DNA of 64,000 bases from Cepaea nemoralis (Eukaryota; Mollusca; Gastropoda; Stylommatophora; Helicidae), in the NCBI GenBank assembly GCA_014155875.1, contig JACEFZ010016109.1, forward strand, positions 1 to 64,000, given 5' to 3'. Of the stretch, positions 22,666 to 33,960 are shown one piece after another. How positions within the stretch are numbered: position 1 is the first letter of the stretch; every line of letters starts with the position of its first letter. The translations under genes and the position numbers were made by a program. Under the pieces are notes generated by a model, which worked only from the letters and a program-made list of their open reading frames with translations, made no database searches and had not been told where the DNA came from.

Positions 22666-23040
22666 ATATATAAAACTTCTGATGACTATTGAAATACGTG
22701 GAAACTGTAGAATATGTGTGGCCAAGTAGTAGAATACCCACCAATAACCAGGAACGACTGAGATTCAGCTTCTCTAATTACACAATACCTTGGCTTTGGT
22801 GATATAAATCAAAGCCATGTTGAGTATTTTGTATCAAATATTGAAGACAAAGTCTTCTTTTATTCTGCAGCCAAGGTAGAGTAAAAGAGTTGGGAATAAA
22901 AGAAAGAATGAAAGAAAGATTTCTCAAACTCATGCAATTAAGAAATTAGCAAATAATACAATAAGCTGCTAAGATAAGGGCTAGCACTTTCATATACAGA
23001 GACTCAAGTTGATGTTATTAACTTCAAAAACATTTTTTTC

Positions 23041-23150
23041 ATGCCCTTTGCAGGCAGTTGCGATCAAATCCAGGTTAATTTTCTAGGAAATTGTACATTC
23101 AGGAGTTTGCCATTGCTTTCTGAAAGAGGCGTCAACATTTAAGTCCAACT
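23041..23150 (-). mobile_element. SINE A remnant
   Basis: The plus strand reads CCCTTTGCAGGCAGTTGCGA and TTTGCCATTGCTTTCTGAAA, the reverse complement of the SINE A 3' half. Confidence 0.65.
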
Positions 23151-23679
23151 ACCTCGCCATTAGCGCATTGGAAGTTGAAGAGAAGGGCTCTTATCCTTTT
23201 GATCACATGGCCATATTTTCATTAAGTATGCACCATATTAATATCACTACTGCTACCTTACGTCAACATCTAGGCTATATTAAACAAAATAACCAAACTT
23301 ATGTGTGTGCATTTACATTTCAAAACAGTAAACTGATAACAAATGAGTCTGATCTATAATAATTAATGAACTTATATAATTATTTACATGAAACAAAAAC
23401 AAAATCATGAAATCCTTCTGGCAATCAGCAAACATGTAAGATATCATTTGGCTGGCCATGCCAACGTGAGTTTGTTCTGATGATGAGATATCAGGGTGAA
23501 AGGTTACAATATTCAGCCCAGTCATAAAAGTTATGATGATGATTACAACTGCATCATGATAATGATGATGTTACTAATAATGTCATGCATCCATATGGTG
23601 CTACAAAAACACTATCTTGTATCATTATAATGTTACAGACTTGTCAAGTATCACCATAAGTTTACAGAAATGTCATTTA

Positions 23680-23960
23680 TGTGTATTATGTCAATGAAAC
23701 AATGATACCAACAAAATTCCTCTCATGGGTTAAGTGGCCAAACCATTTCATCTGCTGTTCTTTAATGAAGTTCATGACAGGTTTCAGACCTAGTCGTCTT
23801 CTAATTTCCTCATTCCTAATTCTATCTCTCATGGTTACTCCCACAGCTCTTCTAGGGCATCTCATCTCTGTTGTTATGATTTTGTGCCCATTAGTTGCAG
23901 TAAGCATCCATGTTTGACACTGGCAGTATAATGTTGACCAAAATAGTTCTTTATGAGATT
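23680..23960 (-). mobile_element. RTE-like LINE remnant
   Basis: The minus strand encodes TLYCQCQTWMLTATNGHKII and RCPRRAVGVTMRDRIRNEEI, then KWFGHLTHERN. This is the C-terminal region of an RTE-type LINE ORF; it is 5' and 3' truncated. Confidence 0.75.
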
Positions 23961-24189
23961 TGGTTTAGTACTTATAGGTATTTTATAAGTGAAAAAAATG
24001 GTGATAGTTGTCCTAGACTATCATTGAATGAAAGAGAAACATTTATAAATGTCTGTGACAGAGAGGATGTAAATCTGGGATCCAATGCCTCCACAGCAAT
24101 TCCAGACTGGCTAAAATTTAACAAATCAAGATTTATGCAAACTATTAATAACTGCAAGAATCTATTTCCCCTAGACACCACTAAGTAGA

Positions 24190-26030
24190 AGAGGAAGACA
24201 AAGAAATAAAGAAGAAAATGATATAATATCGTACTCTTGAAACTTATTTAGGCTTTTTGTTTTTACTTTAATTCTGAAGAAACAGATTTCAAATAAATGG
24301 GAGTAATGTTTCTACTTTTTGCAGTCACATAATTTGCTGAAAAGAAGTCAGCTTCAGACTTGCAGTGATCTGGATAAGACATTTCATATGGGAAAAGTTA
24401 CTCTAGTGAATAAACGCATGTGACTAACAAAAGAGGCTATATTAAAAGGGATATTTGTGTGAATGTTAATTAAGAACAAAACAATAATTGCAAATTTGAC
24501 AAACTGCAAATGTACTGTGTAAAATGGCAAGCTAGTCTGGCATGTGTAGATGAAACATGCACAACTTGTACACATAATAAAATGTTTTCAATGAAAGTAT
24601 AGAAAACAGTAATGCACCAGTTGTTGTTCTTCTCATCAGGTGATAAAAAGCCAATTGTTCTGTAAGAGAGACTGTCATGCCTTGTTAAGTTAATGGACAA
24701 TGATGAAGGCATACAGAATGGCAATACACTGAACAAACATCCACAAGTCACAACTTGGTGAAATCTGGTCTATTTCTTAATACTTAGTGGACAATTATCT
24801 ATTCATTAATACAAACATAAATAAGGCTGCTGATGACAAAGTTAGAAGATTGTATTACAGTATATTATAATAATGAAGTCATGGTAGTGCAGTGTCTATC
24901 ACATTTGCTTGTCAGCTCTGTGGTCATGTGTTTGAGTATTCACTAAAGTGGAATTTCACACTTTGAGGAGACAAGTATTGGTGCTCCCAACAACTTACAG
25001 CTTTGAGCAGTTCCAAAACTTACCACCACAAAGAGTCGACTGCGCTCCGGACTTACTGGAGCAAGACTGAAAAAGCAGTTGTGAGTAACAAGATCATCTA
25101 TATCAGCTAATAATACACACCTCACCGAAGAGAAGCAGTTCCAGCCAACACTTTAGTTAATTAAATATTTGACCTAATATAGCAGACTAATTTTTAAGTT
25201 GATAATTTTGTATGGCCCACAAATGATGTTATAAACATCCAAATGGCCACTGGCTGAAAAAAAAGGTTCCCCACCTCGCCAATAAGGGCATGGAAAAATA
25301 GAACACGTATTAACAACCCTGAAAATTGAATAATACAACTGGGCTGGCAATAGTACATTCTAGTTTCCACTGAAGGTGTAAAATAACCAGCCAGTGGAGG
25401 GTACAATATTTCAAAGCTACATTATTACAGCAAATTAAAATTGATTGTATTACAGCATTCACAAAAACAAATACAAAAATGACCATGTTATCGATGCAGT
25501 TGACTACTGGTTAAATGTAAGCAATGTACAAAGGAAATGTATTGAAGTCCATCACAAAATCTCACCACAAAGTGGAAACTATACACAGGAAAGTTAGTCA
25601 ACTTCAAAATTCATGTTTCTAAGTTTCACGACTTAAACATAGTACACAAGCATTAGAAAGACTATGCACATTAATTTAACCTATCTAAACATCCTGGTTT
25701 ACAAAATAAAATATCTGCTCAAACTGCTGTCTACAGACAAGGACAGTTAAGTTATGCTAACCCTGCATGGTAGTAGGATCAAAGCTATAGAGTGAGGATT
25801 ATATAATCTTTCAACAGCAAAGTTAGATATCTAGTTTTAAACTACTGGACAGTTCTCTACAGTAAAGTTACACATCAACTAGTGACAGACCCAATTTATA
25901 GTGGGTGCTGACAACATTACAGCTACACACCAGATTTACATTTCACTCCAATGACAACAAGAGTGTATCAGTTCACATATTTGAATAGGCATAGAAACAA
26001 AATATAACCATAACTATCTGAATAAAGCAT
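24190..26030. other. mostly unassigned AT-rich sequence
   Basis: The only element suspected is a tRNA-like SINE head at about 24885-25000 (TGGTAGTGCAGTGTCTATCA). No host exon is recognised. Confidence 0.4.
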
Positions 26031-26114
26031 TATATGTGTCTCTTACAAATATACATACAGACATACACATTAACTGGTTGTCACAAAGCAATCAAGTCAA
26101 AGAAAGGTCAAGAA

Positions 26115-26225
26115 TTTACATGCCCTTTGCAGGACGTAGCAATCACATCCAACTCCTGTTGACTGCTTGTTATTTACTAGACAATTTTACATTGCTATTA
26201 TTTCTGAAAAAAAGTCAAAATTTAA
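26115..26225 (-). mobile_element. SINE A remnant
   Basis: The plus strand reads CCCTTTGCAGGACGTAGCAA, the reverse complement of the family's conserved 3' block, with decayed core sequence following. Confidence 0.6.
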
Positions 26226-26493
26226 GTCCAGATGACCAGCGTGTGGAAAGATCCGAACTATGCCGTCATCAGGAGAGAAAGTTTAAGTGTGTGTTAAATC
26301 TCTCAGATATTAAAAATATGCATTTTTCCCCAGTGTTACAACTATAATAAAAATTAACATCTTATGCTTTAATTCAGTCAGTTTTATTCTTATCCCATGC
26401 AATTTAAATGAAAAGATGATCTGTCATCTTCACAAATCATACTTTATTACCTGTATATATAAGGATAATAGATCTAGAGGATCCTCTAGATCT

Positions 26494-26795
26494 TAGTGAT
26501 ATTTTGCCTATGGACAAGGGGGAGATGGTCGTGCACTTGTGGGACCAGGTGGAGAAGGTGGAAAAACAGATTGAGAACCCATATGTGGAAAGAATGAGAT
26601 TGCGGGGGATCGGCAGGGGTTCTGGAAGAATCTCAAAACTGAGAGGGAAGACCAGGAGAACATTTAATCAGATAGCGGTGGGAACGATTAGTAGTATGAC
26701 TCTTCGCTGGCTGTTGAACGAGGAGATGGAGCATGCATGGGAATGTCCTGAGTGCAGTGATGTCAGTTCTTAACTCAACTCAACTCAACTTAATG
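26494..26795 (+). mobile_element. RNase H-bearing LINE, 3'-most fragment
   Basis: The frame 26504-26773 ends RWLLNEEMEHAWECPECSD. This is the same C-terminus as the LINEs at 17604-19079 (CPEC) and 48490-49350. It ends with a CTCAA-type pentamer tail (about 26774-26792), which the 49320 copy shares. It starts right after a 24-bp palindrome. Confidence 0.8.
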
Positions 26796-27638
26796 AAATT
26801 ATTTAGACATCTTTTCTGTTCATCTCTTGATATTCTTTTCCCACTGAACTCATCATCTTGTGACACTTCCGTCCTCTTCATGTTCTTCCTTCTGACTTTC
26901 AGCAGGATGCTGTCATCTTATATGACCATAATATTTTATCATATTATGATTCCTAGTTAAGGATTAATTTTTGTATTGTCTTGACTTGTGGATATGTCCA
27001 CTCCACGAAATATGTCACATTAACCGTAACCTGCTTTACCATACCTAGTGACATTGCTGCTTCCTATAGTTCAGTAAAAACAAGCAAGACTGCATAATGT
27101 TCTATCTTATTGGAAAACCACTGCAAATGTTAACAATGATACAAAGAAGTTTTGATAATTGAAAATAGATAACAAATTGACAAGAATGTGACCCTTCTAT
27201 TTAATATGGTAATACATCTTATATCCCTGTTGTTATTGAAATAAAAATATGTTGTCTCGATTGCATTTTCTAATACATAAGTCAATAAGTGATGTACTCA
27301 TAATGCAGGCATGTGTACAAACACACATACAGAAAACAGACAGGAGGCAAACAATGCAACATTCATGTCCTTAATGTTGAGCATGATTGTAATGAAAATA
27401 TTTCACAGTCAGACAAAAATGGATGTGCACCACAGTAACAACATTACTGATTCAAATACACATCGCCAAATGAAGACCACTGGACAAATGATTGTTGATG
27501 CATCAAAGAGGAGTATTTAGTTTTGTTTGCTCATAAAAATGACATGGTTTCTCTTCACTCACCAGTTACAACAAAGTAAAATAACAAAAAGCAAACATTT
27601 ATATCCTTAATATGTACTTAGAAGTGATATCCAGTTTG
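26796..27638. other. no recognised feature
   Basis: AT-rich sequence leading up to the LTR element; no gene or known repeat seen. Confidence 0.5.
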
Positions 27639-27643
27639 GTCAT

Positions 27644-28382
27644 TGTCACAAAGTGAATGTTGACTAAGTGACAGATCGAGTGGCTATGGTTATGTCTAGG
27701 GTATGTCCTTGTAACAATGTGATGTTGAACAACAGATTAATCAAGATGCATCACCACCAAACACCAGTCAGTGAACAAGCGTTAATTTGCGCACATAATA
27801 TTCCTTTAATGATGAATTAACACAGACACATGTAACATATAAATCCAGGAACAATAATTCTCTAAGAATATATCTCCATCCCAATGGAACACGTCGAATA
27901 ACACTGCCTCTCAAGGCTACTCAAATATCGTCCCACACGACAGGTATACTAGCCTCTCTCTAGGCCCGACTCAAAAGTAACCCACTCTGGGTCTCGAATT
28001 CCACTCACTATCCCTGGAACCCACAGTGCGGAGTTATCTTCCAAACTCCGTCACAATTCTTCACTTTATCAGACCACGACCTTCTCCTGGTCTGGTCTAC
28101 ACTCCACCCCCTCTCAGCTCGGAGTTCAAACATTAACTGCCCGTCAATCTTTGTCCCTCTCTTTTCAACAATTCTATCCCCCACAATGCCTCACACACAA
28201 CACACAACCTCACTGCTCCAACTGTCTGTCTCACCAGCTGACCTCTTCTCAGCTCGCCCCTTCAATTACTGTCCTCTCATTTACGCCCTCTGGGGGACCC
28301 ACCATCCGCCCCATTTTATCTCGTGAACTGTTTATCTTGTACGGCCACTCACCTTAATGCCACTGAACACAGGCATGTGACA
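27644..28382 (-). repeat. left LTR (3' LTR)
   Basis: 739 bp, bounded TG...CA. It is identical to the right LTR outside a short cluster of changes at 28068-28111. Confidence 0.94.
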
Positions 28383-29163
28383 CTACCCCACCCTCAAAAG
28401 AAAACATCGTTTTCAAATGTTGGGAGACTCATACTTATCAAATATGTGACCCAGACACATTGCCTGGGTAGTCGTTAGTATAAATGCAACTTACTCTAGC
28501 TACCACACTTAATAATATATCAAATACTCATAGTAAACTCCCATAATCCCCACACATAAATACAACCATATTTCTATCTTTTGTATCAATGCATGAACTA
28601 ATACATCACATAATAATAATAATACATCATAGAAAAGCATTATACTTATGTACCCACAGGTCTCTTACTACTTCACGACCACACAATACTATTTGTGTAC
28701 CGACACTATATCAGGTGGTTCTGTTCTTGCATTAACCCACCTCTGATTCCTGTCGATGCTGTGTCTACCTTTCATGTACCCATCACTCATGGTACCTCTA
28801 CAATTACAACATCTGTTTGCTATCCCTAGCCCTGGGTCAGTAATGTCGCGAACACTCTTTTGACCTGACTCAACTTTCCTATCTGCATATTGCACCGTTA
28901 CACTTGAGTCTCTGTTTAGTCTGAACTCTTTATTCAATCTTGGCCCATATATCTGGCACCTTTCTTTCTGCTGCATACGCCTTATGCCTATGTGCCCTGC
29001 ACATGCACTATCCTGAGCTGTTCTAGTATATCGGTGTCTGTGTGCTAAAGGTACTGCTACTTGCCCACGTGCAGTTCCACTATCTGAAAAGCGGCGAGTA
29101 AGAACATTGTTCTTCCTCTCGAAGCACCATCTACCTTTCTTTGACTGCCTATGTTCTACTCTC
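28383..29163 (-). other. post-gag region of the LTR element
   Basis: About 780 bp where pol would be expected. A 95-residue frame (28689-28976) is arginine-rich and has a CCNC cluster, but I cannot assign it. It could be a pol remnant after internal deletion. Confidence 0.5.
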
Positions 29164-31065
29164 CTACACCCATTGTGAACATTTGTTCAGAGTAGTATCT
29201 TGTCTCTGGGAGCCACTAGCACTATATTTGGGATCCATTCTCATCTGCTCAGCTGTACTATCCTTGTCCTGAGTTCCTGTGTCTACTTCAAGTGCCTCTT
29301 CTACCTCAGCTATACTCTCTAATTTAGGTTCTCTTGTGGTAACTACCTCATTACTGCTTACACTATATTTTTGGTCCCAATAAACTACTTCCTCTTCTGT
29401 ACACTCTTTAACTCCTATAACATTTCCTATGATGAGATCTGCCACTGGTGAGTCTAAAACACATGCTGTCACTCTTCCTGTTATGTATGGTGTTTTTACT
29501 GTTATCACGGCTATTGGGTAGAATTCTACTGTCCCATTAAATGTTATGGATCTAATCTTTTCCCCTGTATAATCCGAGGGTTGCACTAAACTCTTTCTCA
29601 CCCCGATGGACGTACATCCGGAATCCCTAATTGTTAACGCTGGCCTATCATTAACAAACCCATGATGCATCTTCAGACTTCCTCCTTCATGCACTGCTGA
29701 TCCTGCTTTAACTGTGTGACCACATATTAAGACTGGCTGACTGTCTTTTTCAAAAAGAGGTTTGCACCCACTACAATCTTCATTGTTCAGCGTCTCAATT
29801 ACTTGTGCTGCATTTGAGTGCTCTGTTTCTCTCATCCTACATTGATGACTGACATGCCCGTTCCTTCCACATTTGAAACAAGTGATCTCCCTTTTACTGT
29901 TGTTCGTTGGTCCATCTGATGGTTGTGCATCACAATCTGCCATTTTGTGTCTCCAGCTCCCACAATTCCAACATCCGGCATAATTTGGACGTCTCTGGAA
30001 GTTCCCTCTTCTATATGGGTACCGTCCTACTCTACCAACATTGTTTCCTCGGAAACCATTATCTTGAAGTTCTTGTTGCTCACCTTTCTGTGCTGAATCC
30101 ACACTTTTCGCCCTTGGTCTAATGACTGGATTCTGGTCCTGTTTAGTGTACGCTGCACAGACTATTTCCTCACTCATTAGTTTCCCCATTGAACTGTTAG
30201 GATGTGCAGTCATATAGTTTTGCCCTAACTGAGACATTGTGTCTATGTCCTTTGGCTTACGTTCCTCGAAGAAAGCCACTAAATTAGTATTGCACGATGA
30301 TAACACCTTGTCTCTCAGCATTAAATCCACTAATTTATTAAAATCTTTTCCTACCTCTGCCAGCTCCATCCACTTATTAAATGTGTTCTTTACTGTGTTA
30401 ACAAAATCTGTGAAATCTTGATTTGTCTCTGGCACTAACTGTCTAAACTTTGTCCTATATCCATGCTCCGTTAGTTGGAACTTTGTCAGCAAACGTTGAC
30501 GTAAGATAGTGTAGTTGTTTCTTTCTTCTACAGGTAAATTAAACATTGTTTCTAGTGCCTTACCCGTTAAATACTCGCCCAGTCTAATTGCGTACTCGCT
30601 TTCTGGGATGCCTAATACCTTCACTGATGCTTCGAATCTCGAAAGATAGGCCTCAAGGCAATCCCGGTCCGTAAAATATGGCAGTTTTAATCTCTGTGAC
30701 GACTGCGACGGTTTTCTACTTTCCTCACTTTGACCCTTCGATGCAAATTCTAACTTTTTAATAGCAATTTCCGCTTCCATCTTAATCTTCTCTTTCTCAA
30801 TTTCCATTCTCATGTGTGTCTCTCTCTCTTCCTGTAGACGCTTGTTTTCCATTTCAGCTAGTTTTACTTGCGTCTCTTTCTCTTCCTGTAGACGCTTTGC
30901 CTCGCGTTCATTATGCCTCTCCTCTCTTTCCGTCTGCTTTTGTTCTTTTGCTTCTGCATACTCCTGTAACTCTTTACCTTTCAGGCCTATTCTTTCACCT
31001 GCTTCAATATAATCCATTAAAGTAGGCATCTTGTACTTGTGGACACGTTGCTGTGAATCAGCCAA
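29164..31065 (-). CDS. retrotransposon Gag-protease polyprotein (633 aa)
   Basis: Single intact frame. Residues about 35-110 are a highly charged coiled coil (EREERHNEREAKRLQEEKET). Residues about 125-255 are a SCAN-like capsid domain (LKLPYFTDRDCLEAYLSRFE, LTGKALE). Two CCHC zinc knuckles are at 365-378 (CWNCGSWRHKMADC) and 396-409 (CFKCGRNGHVSHQC). Residues about 476-552 look like a retroviral-type aspartic protease: catalytic DSG at 481-483 (ALTIRDSGC) and the hydrophobic-Gly motif DLIIGN. This layout is typical of Gypsy-group elements. It ends at a TAG with no RT frame following. The intact ORF and near-identical LTRs suggest recent activity or selection on Gag. Confidence 0.9.
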   Translation of the reverse strand: MADSQQRVHKYKMPTLMDYIEAGERIGLKGKELQEYAEAKEQKQTEREERHNEREAKRLQEEKETQVKLAEMENKRLQEERETHMRMEIEKEKIKMEAEIAIKKLEFASKGQSEESRKPSQSSQRLKLPYFTDRDCLEAYLSRFEASVKVLGIPESEYAIRLGEYLTGKALETMFNLPVEERNNYTILRQRLLTKFQLTEHGYRTKFRQLVPETNQDFTDFVNTVKNTFNKWMELAEVGKDFNKLVDLMLRDKVLSSCNTNLVAFFEERKPKDIDTMSQLGQNYMTAHPNSSMGKLMSEEIVCAAYTKQDQNPVIRPRAKSVDSAQKGEQQELQDNGFRGNNVGRVGRYPYRRGNFQRRPNYAGCWNCGSWRHKMADCDAQPSDGPTNNSKREITCFKCGRNGHVSHQCRMRETEHSNAAQVIETLNNEDCSGCKPLFEKDSQPVLICGHTVKAGSAVHEGGSLKMHHGFVNDRPALTIRDSGCTSIGVRKSLVQPSDYTGEKIRSITFNGTVEFYPIAVITVKTPYITGRVTACVLDSPVADLIIGNVIGVKECTEEEVVYWDQKYSVSSNEVVTTREPKLESIAEVEEALEVDTGTQDKDSTAEQMRMDPKYSASGSQRQDTTLNKCSQWV

Positions 31066-33217
31066 CTATAAATGTACAGACTCTGCTGTTAGTCTTTGTG
31101 TCACTTCCCTAAGTACACCCACACTCCCTGTGTACATAAATCCGTAGTGCTACAATATCACTCTGTACTCACCCAGTCACTCTATAAGCCCTAGGTAGTG
31201 AGGGGGGAAGTATCACCTATACTCCCTCGTATATATATCTATGACCACAAGTTCATAAAGTCCCTGGAAATATTGTTAAACATACATATAAAAACATATA
31301 CACACAAATGGATGATAACACTAAGTGATGACTATCCAACGCTAAACTTCACAAGCTGAGTACACGGAGACGATGATGACACAGAAATAAACCACAGTAA
31401 CAACCACAAGCTTGTGTAGAGACACCCACAGTGCGCGTAATATATAAATTTAAACTGACAAAGACCACTAGACAGCAGAAATGACGAAAGATCACAATAA
31501 AAACATATATCCGACCACAACAAATATCATATATAAATATAACGAAAAGAAAGAGAGAAAGAAAGGAATATATACTGAAAATATACACAGATTTGACGTA
31601 GACACTTGGACACCATGTATAATGTCGAGACGACCCAATGCCACAGCACAAAACAAACTGACTCGTCAGCTGTCTCTCAACCAATACAATGTGCACCTAG
31701 AAACTTCACCTTTGCTCTGTCTCCCGCATTTCGAGAAATAAAGCAAAAATATCCTACTTATTACGACCACTGGACCACATACAAATATTTACGTAACGCA
31801 CAACAACAACAATACTTAGGACGATGAGAACAACAGAAGCAAACAAGGGTTGCCGACACCAATGCGATGGTAGAATCTTAAAAAAAAGTCCTTAATTTGT
31901 TTTCAATAGTCTCCGAAAATCGCCTGGAAATGTTTGTCGGTTACTGTTTTGAAAAGATTACGACGTTAGCTTCCCACAATGAATTAAAGTTCTGATGCGT
32001 TGTCACTTTTTGTTGACGTGGTGACACGATTTTCGACTGTCGTAAAAGTTGAAGATGATGATAATTATCCCAACGCCTTGTATCTTCACAGTCCGTAATG
32101 TTTTTGTAACCCTCCCTGTAGGGATGGCCTGTGATTGTATAATGTCTGTGAACGCTCTTGTTTTGCCAGAAATATTGGGTTTTCGTTGCGTTTTGGGGAG
32201 CCGAAAATACCTTTAAAATCAATGAATGTTTATCTGCGTAGTCACTGTCGCTTTGAAGTGATGGTATGGTTTCACTGTTGCTGACCCGGTTAAACCAACG
32301 AATAGCAGAAAATGATCACGCGCTTTAAATCCGCTTCACCAGTCTTTTTTGGTGAAAAAATGCGCTCATATTTGCGAAGACGGCACCTGAATGACTGTTG
32401 TGGTTTGTTTGCCGATGATGACACACACACACAAAGACGTTAAACGTGAATCGTAGTTTCAGTAGAAACACAACGTGTTATTCTCCGTGGAAATTTTTCC
32501 GTCAAATTCCCTGGTTCTCGGCCTTGACATGAACCCACCGGTCATCTCTGTTTGTACCTCAGTGTACTACAATCTTCACTGACTGCGAACAAAGTAATGT
32601 CCGGAACTTTTCCGTTATCCACACATACTTCGCTGTCCTCGTAAACAGCACTGACCCTCTTGTCAACCCAATTTGTCCGTGGCGACTCACAATTTCCACC
32701 GTCGTTTTACCTGTGGTGAATTCTTAACCTATCGCCCTGCAACCACCCTGTGCTTTGTCCTCAACACACACACACCTGTCAGAATATCATCTTGCCAGTA
32801 TCATGGCGCCGACTTTTTGTACTGTTCACTTGACCTATAAACACACGCGCCTGTTTGCGTTAATTTTCTGACGTCCCTGATAGCCGAAGAAATACTGCCT
32901 GGTATCCAATTTACCTGTCCTGACCTTCTCGTGACCTATTTGCTACCCAGTTCCCGCACGGAAGAAACCCAGTGTTTATAGCGTGGACACACTTTCCCCG
33001 TCTACTCTCCCCACTCCGAGTGAGAAATGATATTTTTACCTGGTTTCTCGTGGACTCTGTATTAATTCTCCGACACTTTTGAAATGCGCTGTCTACTGAA
33101 AATGGTGTTTATTCTTGACAGGAGAGCTCTCATTATTGTTGTTGTAAATGGGCATCCTTCTAATGTCTCTGATGTTAGTGTTCTCTCTAATCGACGAAGC
33201 CTCCCAGAAATCTTCTC
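31066..33217 (-). other. leader region of the LTR element
   Basis: About 2.15 kb between the 5' LTR and the gag start, with no long minus-strand frame of recognisable type. That is unusually long for a Gypsy leader. It could hold packaging signals or be captured sequence. Confidence 0.6.
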
Positions 33218-33955
33218 TGTCACAAAGTGAATGTTGACTAAGTGACAGATCGAGTGGCTATGGTTATGTCTAGGGTATGTCCTTGTAACAATGTGATGTT
33301 GAACAACAGATTAATCAAGATGCATCACCACCAAACACCAGTCAGTGAACAAGCGTTAATTTGCGCACATAATATTCCTTTAATGATGAATTAACACAGA
33401 CACATGTAACATATAAATCCAGGAACAATAATTCTCTAAGAATATATCTCCATCCCAATGGAACACGTCGAATAACACTGCCTCTCAAGGCTACTCAAAT
33501 ATCGTCCCACACGACAGGTATACTAGCCTCTCTCTAGGCCCGACTCAAAAGTAACCCACTCTGGGTCTCGAATTCCACTCACTATCCCTGGAACCCACAG
33601 TGCGGAGTTATCTTCCAAACTCCGTCACAATTCTTCACTTTCTCAGACCACGACCTTCTCCTGGTCGGTCTAGACTCAACTCCCTCTCAGCTCGGAGTTC
33701 AAACATTAACTGCCCGTCAATCTTTGTCCCTCTCTTTTCAACAATTCTATCCCCCACAATGCCTCACACACAACACACAACCTCACTGCTCCAACTGTCT
33801 GTCTCACCAGCTGACCTCTTCTCAGCTCGCCCCTTCAATTACTGTCCTCTCATTTACGCCCTCTGGGGGACCCACCATCCGCCCCATTTTATCTCGTGAA
33901 CTGTTTATCTTGTACGGCCACTCACCTTAATGCCACTGAACACAGGCATGTGACA
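33218..33955 (-). repeat. right LTR (5' LTR)
   Basis: 738 bp. It would carry the promoter for minus-strand transcription. It differs from the left LTR by about four substitutions and one 1-bp indel, all within 33642-33685. Confidence 0.94.
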
Positions 33956-33960
33956 GTCAT

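Larger units (their letters stand above)
27644..33955 (-). mobile_element. Gypsy-type LTR retrotransposon lacking pol
   Basis: Two direct LTRs (27644-28382 and 33218-33955) begin TGTCACA and end GTGACA. They are flanked by the 5-bp duplication gtcat (27639-27643 and 33956-33960). The gag-protease frame is on the minus strand, so the 5' LTR is the right one. A purine-rich tract (GAGGGTGGGGTAG on the minus strand, 28383-28395) abuts the 3' LTR, as expected of the polypurine tract. A TGGGAGGCTTCG about 11 nt inside the 5' LTR is a weak primer-binding candidate. The 4.8-kb interior holds one gag-protease ORF, a 2.15-kb leader and about 0.8 kb after gag. No reverse transcriptase, RNase H or integrase is seen, so it would depend on another element. 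Confidence 0.93.

Noticed and set aside
28151..28357. 68-residue frame found identically at 28151 and 33724
   Set aside because: It lies within the two LTRs and is duplicated because the LTRs are duplicated; no protein features.
31349..31696. 115-residue hydrophobic frame in the LTR element leader (possible env)
   Set aside because: Cysteine/tyrosine-rich translation of AT-rich sequence with no signal peptide, cleavage site or fusion motif; no env support.
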